From the NCBI GenBank assembly GCA_900756715.1, contig CAAELC010000145.1, positions 1-13,030 on the forward strand: a stretch of DNA of 13,030 bases, in the 5' to 3' direction. How positions within the stretch are numbered: the stretch's first letter is position 1; each line of letters starts with the position of its first letter. The notes beneath the pieces are model-generated. The model saw only the letters and a list, made by a program, of their open reading frames with translations, searched no databases and was not told where the DNA came from. This DNA comes from an uncultured Oscillospiraceae bacterium. Lineage in GTDB: Bacteria > Bacillota > Clostridia > Oscillospirales > Oscillospiraceae. The position numbers and the translations under genes are program-made. This document shows positions 1 through 6,614 of this stretch, piece by piece.

Positions 1-27
1 CCCTGCAGCGGCGTCTGGCTGTTATTC

Positions 28-687
28 TCATTTCACATATTCTGCCGGGTCGATTATTTCCCCGTCGCGGCTGACGGAAAAGTGCAAATGCGGCCCCATG
101 CTCCCTTCGGCAGCCGCCGTGGAACCCACCCGGCCTATAATGGTCCCGGCAGACACGGTCTTTCCGCGCTCCACCGGCGGCTCCTGCTGCAGGCAGCTGT
201 ACTGGGTGGTATAGCCATCTGCGTGGTCGATGACCACGGTGGCCCCCATCAGGTCGTCATAATATACCGAGCGCACCGTTCCGTCCGCCGCCGTCTTCAC
301 GGCGTCTCCCTCCTCGGCCTGAATGTCCAGTCCATTGTGGGTGCGCCAATCCCCCATCGTTTCGTCATACATCAGCTCCGTCATGCTGAATACCGTCACC
401 GTGGTTCCATCCAGCGGCGAGCACACCTGCGGCAGCAATTCCTGCGGGCTGCTGATGGTTTCCTCCACCGGCTCCGGATCTGGTTCAGGCTCCGGCTCGG
501 GAATGGCCGCCTGCACCGGCTGCTGTACGACAGGCGCCGGGCTCACCACATTCTCCGCCACCCCGGCCTGATGGTTCAGCACCTGCCACCCCACCACACC
601 GGCCACCGTCAGGCATAGCACCAGGGCTATGTAAAAGCCCCGGCCGCCGAAAAAGCTGTGCGCCTTGGTTTTATTCACTCGACTCAT
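28..687 (-). CDS. Membrane-anchored M23/LytM-domain protein, probable SpoIIQ
   Basis: A 219-residue protein with a short basic N-terminus, one membrane segment (about residues 17-34), a Pro/Glu/Asp-rich linker (about 63-75) and a C-terminal M23 peptidase-like domain (about 85-219). The zinc ligands of the family are visible: H117 and D121 in HNGLD, and H202 in GPHLHF, with H200 beside it. The usual catalytic His of the Y-x-H-L motif is replaced by Cys (YSCL, C165). One N-terminal membrane anchor, a small size near 220 residues and loss of that His all resemble SpoIIQ, the forespore membrane protein that binds SpoIIIAH across the intermembrane space during engulfment. That identity is inferred; a generic M23 cell-wall protein is the alternative. 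The start was chosen because AGGAGG lies 7 nt upstream of this ATG; the reading frame remains open further upstream but through the terminator and gpmI, so a longer start is unlikely. A sigma-F-like promoter lies upstream. Confidence 0.8.
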   Translation of the reverse strand: MSRVNKTKAHSFFGGRGFYIALVLCLTVAGVVGWQVLNHQAGVAENVVSPAPVVQQPVQAAIPEPEPEPDPEPVEETISSPQELLPQVCSPLDGTTVTVFSMTELMYDETMGDWRTHNGLDIQAEEGDAVKTAADGTVRSVYYDDLMGATVVIDHADGYTTQYSCLQQEPPVERGKTVSAGTIIGRVGSTAAAEGSMGPHLHFSVSRDGEIIDPAEYVK

Positions 688-700
688 CTCCTTGCCTCCT

Positions 701-741
701 CTGCGGTCTGGCCGCAGGCCGCAGAATGTCCGGCCTGCGGC
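701..741 (-). promoter_or_regulatory. Alternative leader hairpins before the SpoIIQ-like gene
   Basis: On the minus-strand transcript, the arms 732-741 and 711-720 form a perfect 10-bp hairpin (GCCGCAGGCC/GGCCTGCGGC on the plus strand, 11-nt loop). A second 6-bp hairpin pairs 712-717 with 701-706 (CTGCGG/CCGCAG, 5-nt loop). Both use bases 712-717, so they exclude each other. The second hairpin ends directly next to the AGGAGG ribosome binding site at 695-700. A role in controlling translation is inference. Confidence 0.35.
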
Positions 742-752
742 TGCCGAAATGC

Positions 753-796
753 AAAAAAAGGTTCTGCCTGCAGTATGCGCAGACAGAACCTTTTTT
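753..796 (-). terminator. Bidirectional rho-independent terminator after gpmI
   Basis: Perfect 13-bp stem (754-766 with 784-796, ending in GGTTCTG/CAGAACC), extended past one mismatch by four more pairs (768-771 with 779-782), and flanked by A7 and T6 runs. On the minus strand the U tract follows the GC-rich stem, so it terminates the trmL-pgk-tpiA-gpmI transcript 26 nt after the gpmI stop codon. The symmetry also lets it act on plus-strand transcription. Confidence 0.9.
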
Positions 797-800
797 AAAC
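771..800 (-). promoter_or_regulatory. Putative sigma-F/sigma-G promoter for the SpoIIQ-like gene
   Basis: On the minus strand GTTTA (796-800), a 15-nt spacer, then GCGCATACTG (771-780). This fits the known B. subtilis sigma-F pattern GYWTA-N15-GGnnAnAhTR with one mismatch. Read as sigma-G it is GTTTA-N18-CATACTG. The -10 element lies in the loop of the gpmI terminator, so a transcript starting near 764 would begin in the 3' arm and could not form the terminator. B. subtilis spoIIQ is a sigma-F gene, which fits the call. Confidence 0.45.
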
Positions 801-821
801 ATTTTTGTTTTCGCGCCGCTT

Positions 822-2333
822 TTACTTCACAATCAGCGTCTGGCCGTCCATTTCCGGCGGGCAGGCCAAGCCCATCACATCCAGAATGGTGGGTGCGATG
901 TCTGCCAGCTTTCCGGGGCGCAGCTCCGTCCCGGCGCCGCACAGGATAAAGGGAACCGGATTGGTGGTATGCGCCGTCATGGGGCTGCCATCGGGCTGCT
1001 TCATCTGCTCCGCGTTTCCGTGGTCGGCGGTAATCATAGCAATGCCGCCCATGTTCAGCGTGGCATCCACCACACGTCCCACGCACTCATCCACCGTCTC
1101 CACAGCCTTGACTGCCGCCTCCAGCACGCCGGTGTGGCCCACCATGTCGCAGTTGGCAAAGTTCAGAATCACCACATCATACGCGCCGCTGTTGATACGC
1201 TCCACACACTTGTCGCACACCTCATATGCGCTCATCTCCGGCTGCAGGTCATAAGTTGCCACCTTGGGTGACGCCACCAGCACCCGATCCTCGCCGGGAT
1301 ACTGCGTCTCCACGCCGCCGTTGAAGAAGAAGGTCACATGGGCATACTTCTCCGTCTCTGCAATGCGCAGCTGCGTCATACCCAGCGAGCTCAAATACTC
1401 GCCCAGCCCATTTCTTACCGGCACGCGGGGCCACGCCACCAGCACATTGGGCATGGAGGCGTCATACTCCGTGTTGCACACATAGGTGGTGGGGAAATAC
1501 TCCCGGCGGAACCCATCAAAATCCGGGTCCACAAAGGCGCGGGTAATCTCTCTTGCCCGGTCGGGCCGGTAGTTGAAGAAAATCACGCTGTCGTTGTCGG
1601 AAATGGTGCCTTCCCGGTCACAGACCACCGGCTCCACGAATTCATCCGTCACGCCGTTTTCATAGCTTTTGGCCACGGCATCCACCGGGTCGGCATTCTG
1701 GATGCCCTCGCCATATACCATGGCGTCATAGGCCATCTGCAGCCGTTCCCAGCGCTTGTCTCGGTCCATGGCATAGTACCGCCCCATCAGCGTTGCAATC
1801 TTCCCCACGCCGATCTGGCTGCATTTTTCCTGGCACAGCGCCACAAAATCCCTGCCGCTGGTGGGGGACACATCCCGCCCGTCCAGGAATGCATGGATAT
1901 AAACTCTGGTCAGGCCCTTATCCTTCGCCATTTTCAGCAGCGCCCACAAGTGCTCCACATGGGAGTGTACGCCGCCGTCCGACAGCAGCCCGTACAGATG
2001 CAGGCTGCTGCCCCGGCTCAGGCAATCGTCCATAGCCTTGTTGTATGCCTCGTTTTTAAAAAACGATCCGTCCGCAATCGCCCGGCTGATCCGGGGCAGA
2101 TCCTGAAACACCACCCGGCCGCCGCCGATGTTGGTGTGGCCCACCTCGCTGTTGCCCATCTGCCCATCGGGCAGGCCCACATCCAGCCCGGAGGCTGATA
2201 GGGTCGTATGGGCATTTTCGGCAAACAGCCGGTCCAGCACCGGGGTGTTGGCCAGCGTCACAGCGTTATAGTCGCTGGCAGGCGCCATGCCGAAGCCGTC
2301 CATAATGATCAAAGTAGTAGGCGTCTTATTCAT
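822..2333 (-). CDS. gpmI: 2,3-bisphosphoglycerate-independent phosphoglycerate mutase
   Basis: Cytosolic glycolytic enzyme that interconverts 3-phosphoglycerate and 2-phosphoglycerate without the bisphosphoglycerate cofactor, using two Mn ions and a phosphoserine intermediate. The product is 503 residues, a normal length for the family. The alkaline-phosphatase-like metal site is visible: D12 in IIMDGFG, the nucleophile S62 in MGNSEVGH, and D437/H438 in TADHGNAEQ. The middle insertion carrying the second domain is complete. GAGG lies just before the ATG. It is the last gene of the glycolytic unit, 30 nt after tpiA, and is followed by a strong terminator. Nothing is missing or altered in the motifs I can see. 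Confidence 0.97.
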   Translation of the reverse strand: MNKTPTTLIIMDGFGMAPASDYNAVTLANTPVLDRLFAENAHTTLSASGLDVGLPDGQMGNSEVGHTNIGGGRVVFQDLPRISRAIADGSFFKNEAYNKAMDDCLSRGSSLHLYGLLSDGGVHSHVEHLWALLKMAKDKGLTRVYIHAFLDGRDVSPTSGRDFVALCQEKCSQIGVGKIATLMGRYYAMDRDKRWERLQMAYDAMVYGEGIQNADPVDAVAKSYENGVTDEFVEPVVCDREGTISDNDSVIFFNYRPDRAREITRAFVDPDFDGFRREYFPTTYVCNTEYDASMPNVLVAWPRVPVRNGLGEYLSSLGMTQLRIAETEKYAHVTFFFNGGVETQYPGEDRVLVASPKVATYDLQPEMSAYEVCDKCVERINSGAYDVVILNFANCDMVGHTGVLEAAVKAVETVDECVGRVVDATLNMGGIAMITADHGNAEQMKQPDGSPMTAHTTNPVPFILCGAGTELRPGKLADIAPTILDVMGLACPPEMDGQTLIVK

Positions 2334-2363
2334 TCTTTTCCTCTTTTCTTGCAGAGCCGGAAA

Positions 2364-3137
2364 TCACTCCTGATTGGCGGCGTTGATAATCTCCACAAAC
2401 TGGTCCGCCTTCAGGGCCGCGCCGCCGATCAGGCCGCCGTCGATGTCGGGCTGGTTCAGCAGTTCTGCCGCGTTGGAGGGCTTCATGGAGCCGCCGTACT
2501 GCACGGTAACGGAGCGGGCGATGCGCGCGCCATACAGGTGGCGGATAGTGGCACGGATAAAGGTGCATACCTCTGCAGCCTGCTCGGCGGTAGCGGTGCG
2601 GCCCGTGCCGATTGCCCAGATCGGCTCATAGGCGATTACGCACTTGCGCACCTTCTCGGCGGGCACGCCGGCCAGAGCGCTCTTTACCTGCAGGGCAATC
2701 AGCTCCATGGTGATGCCCAGTTCACGCTGCTCCAGACTCTCGCCCACGCAGATAATGGGATGCAGTCCCGCTTCCAGAGCGGCCAGTACCTTCTTGTTCA
2801 CGGTGAAATCCGTCTCGCCGAAATACTGGCGGCGCTCGGAGTGACCGATGATGACATACTTCACGCCCAGATCCTTCAGCATGTCGGCGGAAACCTCGCC
2901 GGTATAGGCGCCGGACTTCTCATAAAACAGATTCTCCGCGCCCACGGAAATGCGCAGGTCTTTAAACGCCTTGATGGCGGCAGGGATATTCACAGCGGGC
3001 ACGCACACCACCACATCACACCATTTTGCCTTGGGCATCAGGCTTTTCAGCTCCTCGGCAAACTTCTTGGTCTCGGTGGCAGTCTTGTTCATCTTCCAGT
3101 TTCCGGCGATGATGGTCTTGCGGTATCTGCGATTCAT
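2364..3137 (-). CDS. tpiA: Triosephosphate isomerase
   Basis: Interconverts dihydroxyacetone phosphate and glyceraldehyde 3-phosphate in glycolysis; a cytosolic TIM barrel that is normally a dimer. The 257 residues match the usual length. Visible catalytic residues are N13 and K15 (AGNWKMN), H99 (IIGHSERR) and E171 (AYEPIWAIGTG, start of the mobile loop 6); the phosphate-binding GG pairs near the C-terminus (GGLIGGAAL) are present. The frame is open for 17 more codons to 3188, but the chosen ATG gives the family-typical N-terminus and has AGAGGAG upstream, at a rather long spacing of 11 nt. It lies between pgk (85-nt gap) and gpmI (30-nt gap) and is probably cotranscribed with both. Confidence 0.97.
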   Translation of the reverse strand: MNRRYRKTIIAGNWKMNKTATETKKFAEELKSLMPKAKWCDVVVCVPAVNIPAAIKAFKDLRISVGAENLFYEKSGAYTGEVSADMLKDLGVKYVIIGHSERRQYFGETDFTVNKKVLAALEAGLHPIICVGESLEQRELGITMELIALQVKSALAGVPAEKVRKCVIAYEPIWAIGTGRTATAEQAAEVCTFIRATIRHLYGARIARSVTVQYGGSMKPSNAAELLNQPDIDGGLIGGAALKADQFVEIINAANQE

Positions 3138-3222
3138 AGCTATTCTTACTCCTCTTTCCTTTACATATACAATATATACTCTCGGCAAAGCACCGGGATT
3201 ATCTTACTTTTCCCCGCCTGAC

Positions 3223-4416
3223 TTATTTGTCCAGCAGGCAGGCAACGCCCGGCAGCTCCCGGCCCTCCAGGAACTCCAGAGAGGCGCCGCCGCCGGTAGA
3301 AATGTGGGTAATCTTGTCGGCAAAGCCCATCTGCTCCACGGCCGCCGCGCTGTCGCCGCCGCCCACAATGGTCACAGCGCCGCTGTCGGCCAGCGCCTGC
3401 GCCATGGCCCGGGTACCAACGGCAAACTTGTCGAATTCAAACACACCCATAGGTCCGTTCCACACCACCGTGCCGGCGCCGCGCACCGCGTCGCAGAAGG
3501 CTTTGGTGGTCTCCGGCCCGATGTCCAGGCCCTCCATGTCATCGGGGATGGCCCGGGTAGGCACAACCCGGCTCTCGGCATCTGCCGAAAACTCCGCTGC
3601 CGCCACGGTGTCGGTGGGCAGCAGCAGCTTCACGCCCTTGTCCTTGGCCTTCTGGATCATCTCCAGCGCATAGTCCAGCTTGTCATCCTCGCACAGGCTC
3701 TTGCCGATGGAGCCACCCTGCGCCTTGGCAAAGGTATAGGCCATGCCGCCGCCGATAATAATGGTGTCTGCCTTGTCCAGCAGGTTGTTGATTACATTGA
3801 TCTTGTCGGAAACCTTGGCGCCGCCCAGCACCGCCACAAAGGGCCGCTTGGGATTTTCCAGCGCGCCGCCCATAATCTCCAGTTCCTTGGCCACCAGCAG
3901 CCCGGAAACAGCCGGCAGAAATGCCGCCACACCGGCCGTAGACGCGTGGGGACGGTGCACCGTGCCGAATGCGTCGGACACATACAGCTCTGCCATAGAG
4001 GCCAGCTCTTCGGCAAAGGCAGGATCGTTTTTCTCCTCACGGGGGTCAAACCGCAGGTTCTCCAGCAGCATAATCTGGCCGTGCTGCAGGGCGGCCGCCT
4101 TGTTTTTGGCGTCCTCGCCGACTATATCCCGGGCAAAAATAACCTCCTGCCCCAGCAGCTCGCTCAGGCGCTTGGCCACCGGAGCCAGAGACAGTTCTTC
4201 CTTCCACTGGCCCTTGGGCTTTCCCAGATGGGAGCAGGCAATCACCGCCGCACCCCGCTCCAGCAGATACCGGATGGTGGGCAGTGCCGCCACAATCCGC
4301 TTGTCGCTGGTAATCTCGCCGGTTTTCTTGTCCTGCGGCACATTAAAATCGCAGCGCAGCAGGATCTTTTTCCCCGCCACATCCACATCCTGAATGGTCT
4401 TCTTATTGTAATTCAT
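3223..4416 (-). CDS. pgk: Phosphoglycerate kinase
   Basis: Transfers the acyl phosphate of 1,3-bisphosphoglycerate to ADP, the first ATP-forming step of glycolysis; cytosolic monomer with two domains. The 397 residues are of normal length. The N-domain substrate site is visible (LLRCDFNVP with R21, D23 and N25; the SHLGKP motif). The hinge-side GGAKVSDK motif and the C-domain nucleotide site (GGGDS at 352-356, STGGGASLEFLEG near 373-385) are intact. GGAG lies 10 nt before the ATG. It follows trmL after about 50 nt and precedes tpiA by 85 nt. The gap to tpiA is AT-rich, but I could not define a convincing internal promoter there. gapA, which often precedes pgk, is absent at this locus. Confidence 0.97.
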   Translation of the reverse strand: MNYNKKTIQDVDVAGKKILLRCDFNVPQDKKTGEITSDKRIVAALPTIRYLLERGAAVIACSHLGKPKGQWKEELSLAPVAKRLSELLGQEVIFARDIVGEDAKNKAAALQHGQIMLLENLRFDPREEKNDPAFAEELASMAELYVSDAFGTVHRPHASTAGVAAFLPAVSGLLVAKELEIMGGALENPKRPFVAVLGGAKVSDKINVINNLLDKADTIIIGGGMAYTFAKAQGGSIGKSLCEDDKLDYALEMIQKAKDKGVKLLLPTDTVAAAEFSADAESRVVPTRAIPDDMEGLDIGPETTKAFCDAVRGAGTVVWNGPMGVFEFDKFAVGTRAMAQALADSGAVTIVGGGDSAAAVEQMGFADKITHISTGGGASLEFLEGRELPGVACLLDK

Positions 4417-4466
4417 ACAGGCTCATCTCCTTCATGAAAATAACAACGCTTTTAATCCTGCCCGGT

Positions 4467-4961
4467 TCATCTCTCCCGGGCCATTTTGCCGGTGTCCCTC
4501 AACCCGGGAAATCCATTCTGCCGTAGCGCCTCATAGGTCAGAATCGCCACGGAGTTTGACAGATTCAGGCTTCTGGCCTCCTGCCGCATGGGCAGGCGGA
4601 TGCACCGATCCCGGTATTTTTCCCGCAGCCAAAGCGGGAGGCCTGCCGTCTCTTTCCCGAAAAACAGCCAGCTATCCTTTGAAAACCGGGCCTGTTCGTA
4701 GCTCTGCGGCGCCTTGGTCGTAGCAAGCCAAAGGTCCTCCGCCGCTTCCGGGTGGCGGCTGAAAAAGTCGTCCAGATTCTCATAATCCGTCACAGACACC
4801 AGATGCCAGTAGTCCAGTCCCGCCCGCTTCACGGCCCGGTCGGAAATATCAAAGCCCAGCGGCCGGATCAGATGCAGGCTGCTGCCGGTGGCGGCGCAGG
4901 TGCGGGCAATGTTGCCGCAGTTCTGAGGAATCTCCGGCTCCACCAATACAATATGCAGCAC
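4467..4961 (-). CDS. trmL: tRNA (cytidine/uridine(34)-2'-O)-methyltransferase, SPOUT family
   Basis: Predicted to 2'-O-methylate the wobble nucleotide of tRNA-Leu isoacceptors with S-adenosylmethionine. At 164 residues it is close to the E. coli TrmL size. SPOUT motifs are visible: PQNCGNIARTCAATG (12-26), FFGKETAGLP (100-109) and SLNLSNSVAILTYEALRQ (131-148), the last forming the knotted cofactor site. I chose a GTG start: AAGGAGG (4970-4976) is placed 8 nt upstream, and the protein then begins MLHIVLVEPEIPQN as in the family. The longer frame would begin with TTG at 4997, nearly at the predicted transcription start and without a Shine-Dalgarno sequence. It is the first gene after the glycolysis promoter; the link between a tRNA modification enzyme and glycolysis may be only positional. 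Confidence 0.9.
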   Translation of the reverse strand: MLHIVLVEPEIPQNCGNIARTCAATGSSLHLIRPLGFDISDRAVKRAGLDYWHLVSVTDYENLDDFFSRHPEAAEDLWLATTKAPQSYEQARFSKDSWLFFGKETAGLPLWLREKYRDRCIRLPMRQEARSLNLSNSVAILTYEALRQNGFPGLRDTGKMARER

Positions 4962-4969
4962 AGCCGCCG

Positions 4970-4976
4970 CCTCCTT
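4970..4976 (-). promoter_or_regulatory. Ribosome binding site that fixes the trmL GTG start
   Basis: On the minus strand AAGGAGG precedes GTG with an 8-nt spacer. It lies inside the longer TTG-started frame, so it argues for the shorter protein. Confidence 0.8.
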
Positions 4977-5005
4977 TTCAGGGTTCTGTTCAAACAACTT
5001 CGCCT

Positions 5006-5034
5006 ATTGTAATGCAATCGGCAGGAAAATTCAA
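5006..5034 (-). promoter_or_regulatory. Sigma-A promoter for trmL-pgk-tpiA-gpmI
   Basis: On the minus strand TTGAAT (5029-5034), a 17-nt spacer and TACAAT (5006-5011). The start of transcription is expected near 4999-5000, giving a leader of about 38 nt before the trmL GTG. A palindromic TTGAA-TAG-TTCAA lies about 90 bp upstream at 5089-5101. Confidence 0.7.
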
Positions 5035-5217
5035 CTGCAAAATCGGATAAATCGCAATTTTTTCTTTCAAATATATTTTTTCATTTCTTTGAATAGTTCA
5101 ATCGACCAACTTTTTGGCAATTTTCCCTATAGTATTCTCGGCTTTTCTTCACCTGTTTCGGTAAGCAAAAATTTTATAAGGATTTTTTTGCAAAACACTG
5201 GATTTTCTGTTAAATGC

Positions 5218-5226
5218 TGTTATAAT
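5218..5226 (+). promoter_or_regulatory. Extended -10 promoter for prs
   Basis: TGT-TATAAT is a perfect extended -10 element; the best -35 at normal spacing is poor (TGGATT, 5199-5204, 16-nt spacer), as extended -10 promoters allow. AT-rich DNA lies upstream. Transcription would begin near 5233, leaving a leader of about 295 nt before prs. Confidence 0.6.
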
Positions 5227-5232
5227 ACAGAT

Positions 5233-5526
5233 TAAGAGGAGTTGGCTGCGATGTTTCCCGCCGCCGTCTTCTGTGTTTGCATGATTATTTGAAAGGGGGC
5301 CTTTCCGGTGGGTTTTTATTGTCATCTACTGTGTTTTTCCGCCAGTGTGCCCATATGCCATAGCCGCTGATGCGCTGTCCGCCCTGTCCCGAAAAATCGG
5401 ATGGGGTGGTCTTCAGGCGCTTGGCGGCTTTTCTTTCCCCTGTTGAGTATCAGCCATTGGCTGTCTCATATATACCAACCCAAAGAGAAATTTTTCGAAA
5501 ATGATAGAAAGTGAGTGTGTTTCAAA
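5233..5526 (+). other. Long prs leader with three stacked short reading frames
   Basis: No long gene lies here on either strand. Three short frames follow one another: ATG 5251 to TGA 5292 (13 codons, AGAGGAG 9 nt upstream); GTG 5308 to TGA 5370 (20 codons, GGGGG 8 nt upstream); ATG 5370 to TGA 5504 (44 codons, overlapping the previous stop as TGATG). The third ends 22 nt before the prs ATG, which has only a weak ribosome binding site. A hairpin GAAAGG-GGG-CCTTTC (5291-5305) covers the binding site of the second frame. Cys codons are frequent (2, 3 and 2). None of the peptides resembles anything I know; whether they are translated is unproven. Confidence 0.3.
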
Positions 5527-6486
5527 ATGATTTCTCATGGCAAGGACATTAAAATCTTCACCGGCAATTCCAACCCCGTTCTGGCGCAGGAGATCTGCAA
5601 GATCATCGGAACAAAGCTGGGCGAGTCCGAGGTTACGCATTTTGCTGATGGCGAAGCGTCCGTCTCCCTGTATGAGACTGTCCGCGGCAGCGATGTTTTC
5701 CTCATCAACTCCACCTGCAAGCCCGTCAACGACAGCCTGATGGAGCTGCTCATCATGATCGACGCCTGCAAGCGTGCCTCCGCCGGCCGCGTCACCGCCG
5801 TGGTACCTTACTTCGGCTATGCCCGGCAGGACCGCAAGGCCAAGAGCCGCGACCCCATTTCCGCCAAGCTGGTGGCTAACATGATTACCGCCGCCGGGGC
5901 TGACCGTGTGCTGACCATGGACCTGCACGCCGCCCAGATTCAGGGCTTCTTTGATATTCCTGTGGACAACCTGCTGGGCAATCCTGTTTTTGTTGACTAC
6001 TATGCCAAGAAGTTCGGCAGTGCCGTGGAGGATATGGTAGTCGTCTCTCCCGATGTGGGCAGCGTGGCCCGCAGCCGCACCTTCGCCCAGAAGCTGCACA
6101 TGGGCCTTGCCATCGTGGACAAGCGCCGCCAGAAGGCCAATCAGTGCGAGGTAATGAATGTAATCGGCGATGTGGCCGGCAAGGACTGCATCCTCTTTGA
6201 CGACATGGTGGATACCGCCGGTTCCCTGTGCAATGCAGCCCGCGCCATTGTTGAGGTGGGCGGCGCGCGGAATGTGTATGCCTGCGCGTCCCACGGCCTG
6301 CTGGACGGCCCCGCTATCGAGCGCATCAACGCCAGCCCCATTCAGGAGTTGGCTCTGCTGAACACTCTGCCCACCACATTTGGTGAAGACAGCGACAAAG
6401 TCAAGTATCTGTCTGTTGCGCCTATGTTTGCAGAGGCCATTGAGCGCATTTATCAGGAGATTTCTATCGCCAAGCTGTTCAACTGA
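5527..6486 (+). CDS. prs: Ribose-phosphate pyrophosphokinase (PRPP synthetase)
   Basis: Makes phosphoribosyl pyrophosphate from ribose 5-phosphate and ATP for purine, pyrimidine, His, Trp and NAD synthesis; cytosolic, normally hexameric. The 319 residues are of normal length for class I enzymes. Visible motifs: FTGNSNP near the N-terminus, YFGYARQDRK (about 95-104), the metal/ATP site DLHAAQIQGFF (from D132) and the ribose-5-phosphate loop DDMVDTAGSL (from D225). ATG 5527 gives the family-typical N-terminus (MISHGKDIKIFTGNSNP). An in-frame GTG at 5515 would add four residues and has no better ribosome binding site. The only Shine-Dalgarno-like bases are GTGA about 12 nt upstream, so initiation may be weak or coupled to the leader frame ending at 5504. 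Its own terminator follows. Confidence 0.96.
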   Translation: MISHGKDIKIFTGNSNPVLAQEICKIIGTKLGESEVTHFADGEASVSLYETVRGSDVFLINSTCKPVNDSLMELLIMIDACKRASAGRVTAVVPYFGYARQDRKAKSRDPISAKLVANMITAAGADRVLTMDLHAAQIQGFFDIPVDNLLGNPVFVDYYAKKFGSAVEDMVVVSPDVGSVARSRTFAQKLHMGLAIVDKRRQKANQCEVMNVIGDVAGKDCILFDDMVDTAGSLCNAARAIVEVGGARNVYACASHGLLDGPAIERINASPIQELALLNTLPTTFGEDSDKVKYLSVAPMFAEAIERIYQEISIAKLFN

Positions 6487-6505
6487 TCTCCGGAAATTGA
6501 AAACA

Positions 6506-6520
6506 GCCCTGTTACAGGGC
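6506..6520 (+). repeat. Small inverted repeat after prs
   Basis: GCCCTG-TTA-CAGGGC, a 6-bp hairpin between the prs stop codon and its terminator. Nearly the same inverted repeat recurs at 6615-6630 in the pth leader. Confidence 0.4.
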
Positions 6521-6529
6521 GCAAAAGTG

Positions 6530-6538
6530 TGCTATAAT
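6530..6538 (+). promoter_or_regulatory. Extended -10 promoter for pth-mfd-lipoprotein
   Basis: TGC-TATAAT is a perfect extended -10 element; no good -35 is seen (TGTTAC at 17-nt spacing). Transcription would start near 6545, inside the 5' arm of the prs terminator hairpin, so transcripts from here would escape it. The leader to pth would be about 215 nt. Confidence 0.55.
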
Positions 6539-6567
6539 AGCCGGGTGAGACTTTTCACCCGGCTATT
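6536..6567 (+). terminator. Terminator hairpin after prs
   Basis: Perfect 13-bp stem AATAGCCGGGTGA/TCACCCGGCTATT with a 6-nt loop, followed by a short, imperfect T-rich tail (TCTGTCC). It is probably an intrinsic terminator for prs, perhaps leaky because the tail is poor. Confidence 0.65.
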
Positions 6568-6614
6568 TCTGTCCTTCCGCCGAGGAACGCCAAAGCCCCG
6601 CAGAGGAGGGCCAG

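Noticed and set aside
3138..3222. Internal promoter in the AT-rich pgk-tpiA gap (TATATATTGTATATG on the minus strand)
   Set aside because: No acceptable -35 box at normal spacing.
2950..4437. A 495-codon plus-strand open frame over pgk and the start of tpiA (similar long frames at 1338-2198 and 2208-3221)
   Set aside because: Antisense shadow of clearly identified glycolytic genes in GC-rich DNA; low-complexity His/Gly/Gln/Leu-rich translation and no ribosome binding site.
4962..4997. Upstream TTG start for trmL
   Set aside because: No ribosome binding site, nearly coincides with the predicted transcription start, and adds residues absent from the family.
5413..6294. A 293-codon minus-strand frame across prs
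   Set aside because: Its His/Gly/Ala-rich translation is the complement of conserved prs codons, with no start signals.
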